Positions 21,652 through 29,972 of a stretch of DNA of 64,000 nucleotides are shown one piece after another. Both the position numbers and the translations under genes were made by a program. Each line of letters starts with the position of its first letter. Within the stretch, counting starts at the first letter, position 1. The stretch covers positions 1,364,001 to 1,428,000 of the forward strand of contig OOIN01000001.1 in NCBI GenBank assembly GCA_900323505.1. The letters are read 5' to 3'. The notes under the pieces are model-generated. The model saw only the letters and a list, made by a program, of their open reading frames with translations, searched no databases and had not been told where the DNA came from. Source of the stretch: Ustilago trichophora. Its lineage: Eukaryota > Basidiomycota > Ustilaginomycetes > Ustilaginales > Ustilaginaceae.

Positions 21652-23718
21652 ATGCAGTCTGGAGAGGAAAACCCCATCGACGCTCCAGCTATGGAAGCCG
21701 GTGTAGCCTCCAGTTCAACAGCTGTGGACGTGGATCTGACGCCGCCGAAGAAACGCATCAAGTCGGATCAGGCCAGCCGACGCGCTTCGGTCGATCCGGG
21801 AAGCCTTTGGGACGATAACGCTGCGACAGGGAGTGGCTCTTTGGTCAAGGCTGAAGAGGTCAAGGCCGGGCCAGGAGCAGCGTCTGGCACCTCGGGGGGC
21901 TCACCGGCAGAGGATGTTTTGCCTCGGTCGATGGCGGTCAAGTCTGAGCCTGGTCTGCTTGACCCACCCGCCTCATCAGCTGCAGGAGTGTCAACATCGC
22001 CATCTGAAGCAGACGTATCATCAGCACCGCCTGCCAAAAAGAAGAAAGTCAATTCCACCAGCACATCGACCAAAAAGGAACCCTCATCTACCATCAGCTC
22101 CAGCAACAAAGCCAAGAAGTCCTCCAACTCTGCCAAGAAAGCTTCCTCCTCTGCTGGTCCACTCAATCACTCCGAGCCCACTTCTAGCCGCACCAAAGCC
22201 AAAGTGGAAATCTTGTCTCCTCCTCTCACAACCACCACAATCAAAGCTGCAGACGAAGAAGAGGAAGAAGAGGACAACGCGCTATACTGCATCTGCCAAC
22301 GGCGGCAGGATGATGTCGAAGGCGGGATGATCATGTGTGATCGCTGTGAGCAGTGGTATCACTATCGCTGTATGGGGATCACAGAAGACGATGCGGAGCT
22401 GGTGGATCAGTTTATCTGCCCGCCGTGTCACGAGGTCACAGGGGAGAGCACGACGTACAAGGAAGCATGTGCAAGGCAAGGATGTAGAAGGGCAGCGATG
22501 AAGCCATTCAGCAGATTTTGTTCGGATAGATGCGGTGTCCTGGCGGTAACAGCAAACATGGCCGCGCTCAGGGTGGAGAAGAATAAAGCGGCCGTGGCGG
22601 CATTCGAGGCGGATAGAAGAGTTGCGGTCGCAAGGAAGACTGAGGGGCTGGCGGAGAGGACGGAGAAGTACTGGGGGGTGTGGGAGGATGTTTTGGCTCA
22701 GGAAATGGAGGGCCATTTCGGCGGCACTGCGTCTGGGCGACGGCTGGGGCTGGCAGGAACCTTTGCGTTGATGGTGAATGGAGACAGCCAAGAAGTCACG
22801 CCAGCTGTCGTCAATGGATTGCCGAATGGTACCGCGGAACCAGCACCCAATGGCACATCTGCACAGCCCTCTCACTCGCCAACGTCAGCAGCTCATCGCC
22901 CAGCATCCACCTCCCTACAGTCGTCCTCCGCTGAAACCTCATCAGCCACGAGCACAATAAGCATCACTGAGCAACTCAACCTCGTCACCAACCAGATCCT
23001 TGCCGTCGATCTTGAAAAAGCTCGTCTCAACGCGCGTCTCGACCGCCTCGATCTACGCAGCACCTTGCTCCACCTCGTATCTGATCGCGTGCCTACGCTG
23101 CCACCCGTTGGCTCCAACACCAACTCATCCGAAAACGTCAATAACGATCAAGACGAAGACATGCCCGACGAGCCGACTGGAGCAGCCAAGAAAGGCAGCA
23201 AGAAGAAAAAGTCGTCCAAATCCAAGTCCAAACCCACCGCCGATGCTTCTGGTCCGCGATGTGGATACGATGCGCGTCTTCACTGGGACGATTTCCAATT
23301 TGATACTTGGGCTCAAACCGAACCTGGGGTCAGCATTCTTTCGTCTTCCACCCCGCTCGACGGTATACTCGACGACGACGAGGTGGCTGAGGATACGGTC
23401 GGGTCAGGAGGAAATAGAGGTGGTAGAGTGATCTGCGGTACGGCAAAGAGGAAATGTAGGAGACATATCGACTGGTCGAATCTGTGCGAGTTGGCTTTGG
23501 ATGCGGAAAAGACAAGTTTGAATGCAGATTCGAGGATGTTAACCCAGTTAAAGCTGGCATTGGGGTTGTCGGCGGAGCGCTTAAGGGAGGAATTGGGAGC
23601 AGTTCGTGGATTGGTAGTGGTTCAGGAGGCAAGAGAGAAACAGAGGAGGGAGGAAAGGGACAGGGAGGTCGCGCTTCAGGCGGCTAAGTCAGGGACGAGG
23701 AGAGGTGCACTCATGTAA
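21652..23718 (+). CDS. SPP1: PHD-finger subunit of the COMPASS (Set1) H3K4 methyltransferase complex
   Basis: Spp1/CXXC1 homologue, 688 residues from ATG 21652. Spp1 reads H3K4 methylation and supports Set1 activity in the nucleus. After a Lys/Ser-rich tail (residues 1-205) comes a C4HC3 PHD finger at about 211-260: LYCICQRRQDDVEGGMIMCD, then WYHYRCMGI and QFICPPC. A second cysteine cluster follows (CARQGCRRAAMKPFSRFCSD, then RCG), which matches the zinc-binding region after the PHD in the Spp1 family. The C-terminal third has CGYDARLHWDDFQFDTW, then CGTAKRKCRRHIDWSNLCEL, another family block. A Ser/Thr-rich spacer and a KKGSKKKKSSKSKSK basic stretch (probable nuclear signal) separate the parts. 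The assignment is confident. Confidence 0.87.
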   Translation: MQSGEENPIDAPAMEAGVASSSTAVDVDLTPPKKRIKSDQASRRASVDPGSLWDDNAATGSGSLVKAEEVKAGPGAASGTSGGSPAEDVLPRSMAVKSEPGLLDPPASSAAGVSTSPSEADVSSAPPAKKKKVNSTSTSTKKEPSSTISSSNKAKKSSNSAKKASSSAGPLNHSEPTSSRTKAKVEILSPPLTTTTIKAADEEEEEEDNALYCICQRRQDDVEGGMIMCDRCEQWYHYRCMGITEDDAELVDQFICPPCHEVTGESTTYKEACARQGCRRAAMKPFSRFCSDRCGVLAVTANMAALRVEKNKAAVAAFEADRRVAVARKTEGLAERTEKYWGVWEDVLAQEMEGHFGGTASGRRLGLAGTFALMVNGDSQEVTPAVVNGLPNGTAEPAPNGTSAQPSHSPTSAAHRPASTSLQSSSAETSSATSTISITEQLNLVTNQILAVDLEKARLNARLDRLDLRSTLLHLVSDRVPTLPPVGSNTNSSENVNNDQDEDMPDEPTGAAKKGSKKKKSSKSKSKPTADASGPRCGYDARLHWDDFQFDTWAQTEPGVSILSSSTPLDGILDDDEVAEDTVGSGGNRGGRVICGTAKRKCRRHIDWSNLCELALDAEKTSLNADSRMLTQLKLALGLSAERLREELGAVRGLVVVQEAREKQRREERDREVALQAAKSGTRRGALM

Positions 23719-23853
23719 AAATCTATCAAACTTGATGGAATGCAAGCTGCCTTTGCACGTTCGATGAGAAGCTCGAACTTGAAATACATCGAGGTGAGAA
23801 CGGCGTTGACTACATCGACACAACATTGAAGCCCTGGTATCTGACAATCCTAC

Positions 23854-25470
23854 TCAAACATGAACACTAGCCCGCTTCCCACCCAGCACACTTTCGATCA
23901 GCTCCAACCTTTCGTGCGAAGTTTTCCTCCTCGCCCCTTCCTGCAAAGCCTCGGCTACCTTTGTCCCCAATTTCACCAATCCAGCCGGTGGGCCCTTCAC
24001 ACCCTTCAACCCACCAATCGCACGCTCCAACTTTCCCATCCGGGCCACAAAGTGACTCGCCACCCTATCGTCCCTTGCAAAGAAGTACATCGGCAGTGGG
24101 TTGGCTAGATCTGCCAACTCCTCATCGCTACTCGTCTGCAGAGTCTGCCTCACAGCCTCCAGCTGTGACCTCGACAGCTTGACCAGAGTCCAGATTGACA
24201 TGAGCAGCAAATCGGACTGAGCGTTGGCGATGTAATCCTTCACCGCGGCCACCTTATCGCTCTTATGCCTCAACGAATCGGTGACAAACTGCATAACCTG
24301 TGATCGGCTGCGCGCTACTGGATCGGCCCCACCATCCGAACTTGCAGAGTATCGAACATTCAAACAGTGGGCAACATCCTCCACAGCAGCATGCAGGAAC
24401 GGGCTGCCTTCGGACATGACAAGCACTTGCAGGTAGGAGGCGAGGAGTGAGGTTTGATCTTGGAAAATGCTGTGGTCGATGGCGAGTTTGAGGTTGACGC
24501 GGATCTTGCGAAGACGGGCCATAGTGCGAGGGTCGAGTTGGAGCTTCTTGGGCTTTTTGACTTTGACGACGGTGTTTCCGATGGTGCTGCCGCTTTGACG
24601 CGCATTCTCGTACTCATCTTCGTCGTCAGGGAGCTGGTTGACGAACTTTGACAGTGCCCCAACGAGGACAATTGAGACCCCCTCCCAGCCTTTCCCGAGG
24701 GAGATTGCGTATCCGAGGGGGGTGTTTGTCGACCCACCCGCTTGCGATGCAGCAGGAGAGTTCTTGGCGGTAGCTCCGCCTTGAGAGAGGTCGAGAAGGA
24801 GGTCGAAATTGGCATTGCGGATAGCAAGGATAGTTTCAACATCCTTCTTATCGATTGCCTTGAGCAGGTCGTGTGTCTCGTATTCTCTAGGAGGTGCGAT
24901 GCCGGCAAGTTTGGACTTTGCACCTTGTGTTGAGGATTCGTCGTCATTGCCAGATTGTCGTTCTTGATCAAGTACGGCGCCGGAGACATGTCCCTCGCCT
25001 CGTTCGTGATCGTTTTCAGCAGCACCGGGTTGACGCACCGCGATGCGCGAGAGGAGAAGAGCTATAAGCGCATTGCCTCGATTCGCTTCACTCCTTTCAC
25101 CAAGGAGCTTTGGATCAAGATCATAGTTAAGATGCATCTCTTGCAACGCTGCCTGCACCCATTGCCGAGCATGTTCGAGCTCTTGGCCTGGAAGAAGCTT
25201 TTCGAGCTGCGACTCGGAGATGTTCGGGAAGGCGTTTGTGTCCTTCAAGTCGGCTGATGTCAAGGGAGCATTGATACTGGGTCTAGCCGGGGCTTTCGCC
25301 TGAGCCGAGGTGGAGCCCTTGCCATTTCCTGCTGCAGAGGATGAAGACGCTGCCCGCTGAGAGTTGTGGCGGAAGCTGAGCGCCCTCTCGACAAAGGACG
25401 CTGCTTGTTGGAAGCCGCCTTTAGGCGTCGGGTTTGAAGATCCGCCAGGAGTTGTATGTTGGCTATCCAT
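23854..25470 (-). CDS. uncharacterised conserved-looking fungal protein
   Basis: Not assigned to a family. The open frame reaches a GTG at 25488, but the first ATG is 25470 (MDSQHTTPGGSSNPTPKGGF), giving 538 residues. The N-terminal ~90 residues are Ser/Ala/Gly-rich. The rest looks globular and helical: LEKLLPGQELEHARQWVQAA, THDLLKAIDKKDVETILAIR (ankyrin-like helix pair followed by TPLGYAISLGKGW), a KVKKPKKLQLDPRTMARLRK segment, SLLASYLQVLVMSEGSPFLH and a C-terminal helical block ending in SVLGGKRASVHV. The DLLKAIDKKDVETIL...TPLGYAI pattern recalls one or two degenerate ankyrin repeats, but not enough to name it. It is tail to tail with SPP1, 135 bp apart. Confidence 0.75.
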   Translation of the reverse strand: MDSQHTTPGGSSNPTPKGGFQQAASFVERALSFRHNSQRAASSSSAAGNGKGSTSAQAKAPARPSINAPLTSADLKDTNAFPNISESQLEKLLPGQELEHARQWVQAALQEMHLNYDLDPKLLGERSEANRGNALIALLLSRIAVRQPGAAENDHERGEGHVSGAVLDQERQSGNDDESSTQGAKSKLAGIAPPREYETHDLLKAIDKKDVETILAIRNANFDLLLDLSQGGATAKNSPAASQAGGSTNTPLGYAISLGKGWEGVSIVLVGALSKFVNQLPDDEDEYENARQSGSTIGNTVVKVKKPKKLQLDPRTMARLRKIRVNLKLAIDHSIFQDQTSLLASYLQVLVMSEGSPFLHAAVEDVAHCLNVRYSASSDGGADPVARSRSQVMQFVTDSLRHKSDKVAAVKDYIANAQSDLLLMSIWTLVKLSRSQLEAVRQTLQTSSDEELADLANPLPMYFFARDDRVASHFVARMGKLERAIGGLKGVKGPPAGLVKLGTKVAEALQEGARRKTSHERLELIESVLGGKRASVHV

Positions 25471-25631
25471 CGGGAGGTCCAGTATCACGTTTTGGGAGCC
25501 GTTATGTTTTGAGCCGATGATAGGACTGTAGGTGGTACGGCGTGGACGGGCGAGTGGTAGTGCTCAGCCAGATCGGTGTCTGTGCGCCTAAGGCATGCAG
25601 TGTCGCGATGTGGAGGCTTCACCATTATGAG

Positions 25632-25652
25632 AAAAAAAAAAAAAAAAAAAAA
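25632..25652. repeat. poly-A homopolymer run (21 nt)
   Basis: Uninterrupted A run followed shortly by a second A8 run; it lies upstream of the leftward gene starting at 25470. Confidence 0.9.
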
Positions 25653-26077
25653 TCTCCACGAAAAAAAAGCTAAAACAATTGGTTATCTTGGGAGATTGAG
25701 GGAGTACTTGGTCATGCATGATGACACGGCTGAATTCCTCGTAGTGTGTATTGGCTTGATGGAAAGAGTAGTTGTAGAGGTAATCTCAGGCAGCCTGTAC
25801 AATTGGCGGATGTTGGCAAGAGTGTCACAGAGGTCTTCGTCCCTCCACAGCCCAGAGAATGCTATATTCTATGTTGTCCTCAACATCAAGAGGATTGGAG
25901 AGCATCTGGGAAAGCAGAGCTCGCCGCGTCATCTCACCCACTTTCATTAGGTCTTTGTTTCGTGTTGTCTTTCTTCTATACTATTATCGTCTACTGCGCT
26001 CTAGGCACAGCATGGCGATTTTAGCACTTCGCACCCTGTCCCTTTGTCTTCATCGTTCGCCCTCTGTGCTTGATCAG

Positions 26078-26507
26078 CCCCCTTACGGCGGGTTGGGAGC
26101 CTCATCGAGCCCAAGGCCTCACAAGTCTAGCCGCAATATTATCAAATCTATGAAGTCGTTGCGTGCAGTGCTAAGTCGGAATTAGAGCGAGAGGAAGTCG
26201 GTGTCGGGACTCATCGGTTTTCCTTGATGGGAGCCCACAAAAGTGAGCAAAGGGTTGCATGCAAACTTATTATGGTACCCACTCGTCGTATGCAACGTTG
26301 GATTTCATGTGTGATTGAGTGAGATCAGCTCGGGTGGGATGATGGGATTTTGCGTTGGACGGTGGTCGCAGCCAGGGCAATATGACACTGTCTGTCGCGA
26401 GCAGGTGCAGATAAAGACAGCAACAGTGAGACCATAAAGCATATGATTGCGGCGAAAGTGAGAGCGTACTCTTAGATCCCAAGGCTCCCGGACCCGCCGT
26501 GAGGGGG
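26078..26507. repeat. pair of diverged ~85-bp inverted repeats
   Basis: The left arm 26078-26162 and the right arm 26420-26507 (reverse complement) align with the same spacing of conserved blocks. The blocks are CCCCCTTACGGCGGGT..GGGAGCC vs CCCCCTCACGGCGGGT..GGGAGCC; then after 28 vs 29 nt GCCGCAATATTAT vs GCCGCAATCATAT; then a block ending in GTTGC in both. About 257 bp lie between the arms. It may be a decayed foldback or MITE-like element; no target-site duplication was identified. Confidence 0.55.
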
Positions 26508-26592
26508 TTCGGTCGAGCGCAGCGGGACAGAAACATACAGAGAAGGGAGGGAACACAGGGTGGGAGAAACGACGAGCGAGCTTGGGGTGAGC

Positions 26593-26651
26593 GCAGCAAA
26601 ACCAGCGCAGTGAGGAGAGATGAAGGAAGGGAGCAAGTGAGGTTTTGCTGC
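26593..26651. repeat. 11-bp inverted repeat with 37-nt spacer
   Basis: GCAGCAAAACC at 26593-26603 and its exact reverse complement at 26641-26651, upstream of the first small secreted protein gene. Confidence 0.6.
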
Positions 26652-26773
26652 TACCCCCACTAGAGCTGCAGCGGCATCAACATGTCGTTGGTAAGTGGAA
26701 GCGCAAACAGAAAGCGCAAGGTGGCTGAGAAGCTCGAAAGAGACACTCTCAGTGAGGTGGGCGCTGAAAAAAG

Positions 26774-26780
26774 TATATAT
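26774..26780 (+). promoter_or_regulatory. TATA box of the first small secreted protein gene
   Basis: TATATAT about 126 bp before the ATG at 26906, followed by a pyrimidine-rich leader. The other two members of the cluster also have TATA boxes, which suggests tightly regulated rather than housekeeping transcription. Confidence 0.55.
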
Positions 26781-26905
26781 CGAGTGGTTCTTTTCGCAAA
26801 CTTTTTCCCTCCTTTCATTCAGCAAACATCAAGACACTTGCTCATCGATCCGTTTTTCAACTTTCAATCATCGAGAACTTCTCCTTCAAACAAACGACGC
26901 TCAAG

Positions 26906-27288
26906 ATGGTTCGCATGGACGTCTTTAGGCGCGCCTACATGGCTACTCTGCTCCTTGTCTGCATTGCGACCATTTTCGCTCACGTCGCCAGTTCAATGCC
27001 TGCCGGACCCCCGCGCAGCCATGCGAGCTTTGATCATCGCGTGGGTCTATCGGGTGCACTGAACCGCAGTCATCCTGCCTACAACATCGTTCACAGCGGC
27101 GGTGGCGGGTCGTGGAATCCCATTAAGTGGTTTGGTAAAATGATTAAGTAAGTTGATCAAAAGGCAGTAACCGCTGACTTAAAATAAGACATCATGCTCA
27201 CGAAAGTTAATCTTGCTTTTCTGTCCATTGCCATTGACTTTTGCTGGTGCTACATCTATTCAGGAGCTGTATCGTATGCAAGCCTTAG
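26906..27288 (+). CDS. small secreted protein, putative effector (copy A), two exons
   Basis: Predicted secreted protein of unknown function. The unspliced frame stops at 27149-27151 after 81 residues. The stop TAA lies inside a perfect GTAAGT donor (27148), and splicing to CTATTCAG (27263) gives join(26906..27147,27264..27288), 88 residues. A MVR start is followed by a hydrophobic signal peptide (ATLLLVCIATIFAHVASS, cleavage probably after ASS), a short Gly/Ser/His-rich body, a basic aromatic segment (SWNPIKWFGKMIK) and a final exon adding SCIVCKP with two cysteines. The 116-bp intron is phase 2, with a TTGAC branch-like site about 25 nt before the acceptor. A 41-bp intron ending at 27188 is a less likely alternative. 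Copy B, 1.3 kb away, has the same plan. An effector role is inference from size, secretion and context. Confidence 0.65.
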
Positions 27289-27709
27289 ATTCGTACCAAT
27301 CACCTTGCTGGCTCGAATCTCTTGAATTCCATTCATCGACAGTCAGCTTAAACATCTTCGACGATCACTTTCATTTGTTTGGAAAGGCCCTTTTTGGCGA
27401 TCTAAGACCGCGAATGACCTAGCTCACACAATCATCCCGGCCCAATGCAATGCTCACTACTTCAAATGACCGCGTGGCTGTGCATTGCGAGGTGTTCAAG
27501 TGGGTGAGATGAGAAGCGTGCCTGTATCAGAAGGCGTGTGGAGCTGTGCGAGTCTGTGCGAAGTTGTTACAAATCTGAACGACCGTCGTACGTCTTTCCG
27601 GGCAACCTTGCTGCGGGTCTTTTAGTTGAGATGTTCTCGAAGACGCTCTTAAAGAGACTCTTTCTACTTCACAAATGCTTCTTGGAGCACAGGGGTGGTT
27701 CCAATCGGA

Positions 27710-27717
27710 TATAAATA
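27710..27717 (+). promoter_or_regulatory. TATA box of the broken third copy
   Basis: TATAAATA, 80 bp before the ATG at 27797. Spacing resembles copy B (TATAAAAG, 69 bp between the box and the ATG). Confidence 0.45.
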
Positions 27718-27796
27718 AGGAACAAGTGTCCGAAGATGTAATGATCCAACAAACAGTGTTCTTGTGACATCCCCGTTCCAACACAAGATTACGAAC

Positions 27797-28019
27797 ATGG
27801 CGACGCTTAGTCTCGAGGCAGAAGTGATTCTGTCCATTTGTCACTGTTTTTTGCCTCTCCAGTTTGGTGACACCACGACCCGTAGGCTGGAGCGTTAGCC
27901 ACAAGCCCTTGCAGCACCCCAAAGAACCAGTGGATCCGGGACCTGTTGACCTCACGAGAGTGCTGAACCCTTCTTCTGGGACGAGGAAGAAGTCCAAAGG
28001 CATCGCTCAAAATTTTAAG
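27797..28019 (+). pseudogene. probable decayed copy of the small secreted protein gene
   Basis: Between the two intact copies lies a third unit with the same order of parts: a TATA box, an ATG (27797) opening a short hydrophobic frame, and near its end a KKSKG-coding block (27987-28001) followed by a GTGAGTCG donor at 28020. In copy B the same order KKSKG, a short aromatic tail, GTGAGTCG is seen. The ATG frame stops at 27896-27898, while the KKSKG block lies in another frame open from 27828, so at least one frameshift separates start and end. A possible tiny last exon follows the acceptor at 28136. It could be a pseudogene or a chance likeness. Confidence 0.4.
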
Positions 28020-28529
28020 GTGAGTCGCACAACTGCACACTGAATGAGATCGATACATGTGATGGCGATCAGAGGACTGATCTGATCGAATGGCTTTTCT
28101 CGCATTGTTGGCGCCGATCTGCCTCTGAATTCACAGCTGGTTCAAGATGTGAACTTGCTCAGTAGCAGTAGACGCAACGGCTGAGCACTGTGAGCGCGGC
28201 TCTCAGTTGTTTGTGCGTAGCCAGGCCTTTACAAGTCATTCTGACGCTGTGCTTTCCCAGCTCTCAGTATCCGATTCAGCCTGCTTATGCAATTCTTCTC
28301 GAGGGTGAATGCGCGTCAGAAATGAAGGTCAAAATCTCATCTGTGAATACAAATTGTTCGCCACATAGTTGCGTGAGAACATTGAAAGGGTTGCCACACA
28401 AGCCTGACCGGGAGACTCGCAGATGTTGTGGGACGTTGCTGCAAATGGAACATCGGTAATGTCAAGTGTGGGAAAGCTAGTTGTTTTAAGGTCATACGAG
28501 AGGCAACCCACCTTTCCATCCACGCCTCG

Positions 28530-28537
28530 TATAAAAG
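28530..28537 (+). promoter_or_regulatory. TATA box of copy B
   Basis: TATAAAAG, ending 69 bp before the ATG at 28606, with a pyrimidine-rich leader between. Confidence 0.6.
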
Positions 28538-28605
28538 AAGCAGTTCTCCGCTCTCAATCTTCGTCTCCATCTAACTTCGCTGATCACTTTGACTACAACG
28601 CTAAA

Positions 28606-29020
28606 ATGGTCCGAACTATCGCCCTCGTGAAGCTCTCTTTCGCCACTCTACTCCTGTTCTGCGCTCTGCTGCTTCTCTCCATTCCCGCTGCGGTTGAAGC
28701 TCATAGACCCGATAGCTTTTGGGAACCTTCACCCCCTCGTCATTCGCGTCAGGGAAGGGCTAGAGTCCAGCGCGTCCAAATTGACCGAGTGACGGGCCCA
28801 AGACATGCATTTGCTGCACCAGTATCGTCCCCAGAGGTTGAGTCTCCGGAGGTCGAGGCCGCGGCAAAGAAGTCAAAGGGCTTCTTCGCAAGGCTATTCA
28901 CGTGAGTCGACCTCCATTTTGATCGGATAGAATCGGACTGGGGAACAAGTGTTGACAACGCAATTCTGGTGGATCTGTATCGATTTATCTTGACCGAGTA
29001 GCTGCTGCGTCAAGTTCTGA
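28606..29020 (+). CDS. small secreted protein, putative effector (copy B), two exons
   Basis: Predicted secreted protein, same architecture as copy A. The open frame runs upstream to 28423, but the start is taken as ATG 28606 (MVRTIALVKL), downstream of the TATA box. Unspliced, it ends at TGA 28903-28905 after 99 residues, and that TGA is part of a GTGAGT donor at 28902. Splicing to CGAGTAG (29001) gives join(28606..28901,29002..29020), 104 residues, adding CCVKF. The intron is 100 bp and phase 2, as in copy A. The signal peptide is FATLLLFCALLLLSIPAAVEA; the mature part is Pro/Arg/Ser-rich and ends in a basic aromatic segment (KKSKGFFARLF) before the cysteine pair. No known domain. Secretion is well supported; effector function is inferred. 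Confidence 0.65.
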
Positions 29021-29297
29021 AGCACAACTTCTGCAACCGCTTAAATGGCCCGAGTCATTTACGGCTTATTCTCAGTCATTCCGAGGCCGCTCATGATCAG
29101 TCTTCTACGGGTCCTCAGGCATCAACGTTTCTCTATCGTCTTTGGTTGTCACATAAGCCAAATGATGCATGTATTCAGCATGCCTCCTTACGAATCAGAA
29201 TCGAACTGAGGGAAGTGAATTCGAAAAGAATGGCGGTTTAATTGAAAAAAGAAGCACGAAGAGGAAAAGAAACGAACTAGAGGGTGACCTCGAGAGT

Positions 29298-29972
29298 CTA
29301 AGCCTGAAGAGCCTTGATAGCAAAGTTAGCACCCATGCTCTGAACATTGGAGTTGTAAGGGTAGGTCAAATGCTGAGCGGTAATTCCGAAACCAGAGGAG
29401 GTGTCACACACGCCGTCGCCATAAATGCAAATGTCGAGTGTCTTGGAAACCCAGTTGCTGGGCACGCCCTGAGTGAAGGCAGCCGACAATCCACTGGCAG
29501 CGTAGGTTGTCTTGCCACCGTTTCCATCGATGTTGCAAGCCAGGTTAGGCTTGTGCTCGGGGTTGCCGATCAGAATGACACCCTTGACAGCGTTGAAAGC
29601 GTCGCCGGTGAGCTGGGGGAGGGCGTTGCATGTGGCAGCAGCTCCCTGGGAGTAGCCTTCGAGAATGAAACAGGCATTAGGGTTGGAAGCAAGGGTGTTT
29701 TTGACCTTGGCAACGATGTTGGCGGTGCCCTGGGCGGAATTTTGCGAGGCATCGGCAGGGTAGACGGTGTCGTACTCGGTGCCGCCACTGACGGTAGAGA
29801 AGATACGAGAATTCATGGTGCGGAATCCGGCAGATGGGCCCTGAACCTCGCCGGTCCCTCGGGTGTCGATGATGGTGTACGAGGAGCAACCGGCTCGCTT
29901 GACCAGAGGGGTGGCTTGCACCGCACCAGCGGCTGCGAGGAGGAGGGTGACAAGAGTAGAAATGAACTGCAT
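29298..29972 (-). CDS. secreted cutinase-like esterase (CE5 family)
   Basis: Extracellular serine esterase of the cutinase family, 224 residues, closest in my recollection to yeast-type cutinase-like enzymes (Cryptococcus CLE, Pseudozyma PaE) that hydrolyse cutin and polyester bonds. The signal peptide is followed by PLVKR, a Kex2-type site, before AGCSSY. Catalytic residues are visible: Ser108 in GYSQG, Asp186 in YGDGVCD and His201 in ITAQHLTYP. The conserved TRGTGEVQGPSAGFRTMN and GNPEHKPNLACN blocks are present, with six cysteines in the mature part (29, 101, 116, 146, 182, 189) allowing three disulfides. Family length is normal and the gene is complete. It faces the secreted-protein cluster, consistent with life on plant surfaces. 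A 273-residue frame on the other strand is its shadow. Confidence 0.88.
   Translation of the reverse strand: MQFISTLVTLLLAAAGAVQATPLVKRAGCSSYTIIDTRGTGEVQGPSAGFRTMNSRIFSTVSGGTEYDTVYPADASQNSAQGTANIVAKVKNTLASNPNACFILEGYSQGAAATCNALPQLTGDAFNAVKGVILIGNPEHKPNLACNIDGNGGKTTYAASGLSAAFTQGVPSNWVSKTLDICIYGDGVCDTSSGFGITAQHLTYPYNSNVQSMGANFAIKALQA

Larger units (their letters stand above)
25471..26905. other. spacer with inverted duplication upstream of the secreted-protein cluster
   Basis: About 1.4 kb between the unknown leftward gene and the first small secreted protein. It contains a 21-nt poly-A run (25632-25652), a pair of ~85-bp diverged inverted repeats, an 11-bp hairpin and a TATA box, listed separately. 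Short open frames here cross these elements and are not supported. Confidence 0.45.

Noticed and set aside
26682..27062. 126-residue frame overlapping copy A in another frame
   Set aside because: Starts upstream of the TATA box and lacks a signal or domain; copy A explains the region.
27527..28003. 158-residue minus-strand frame across the decayed copy
   Set aside because: No domain, and the plus-strand TATA/donor layout accounts better for the interval.
29170..29280. Sequence resembling a tRNA B box (GTTCGATTC on the minus strand)
   Set aside because: No acceptor, anticodon or T-arm stems could be folded around it.
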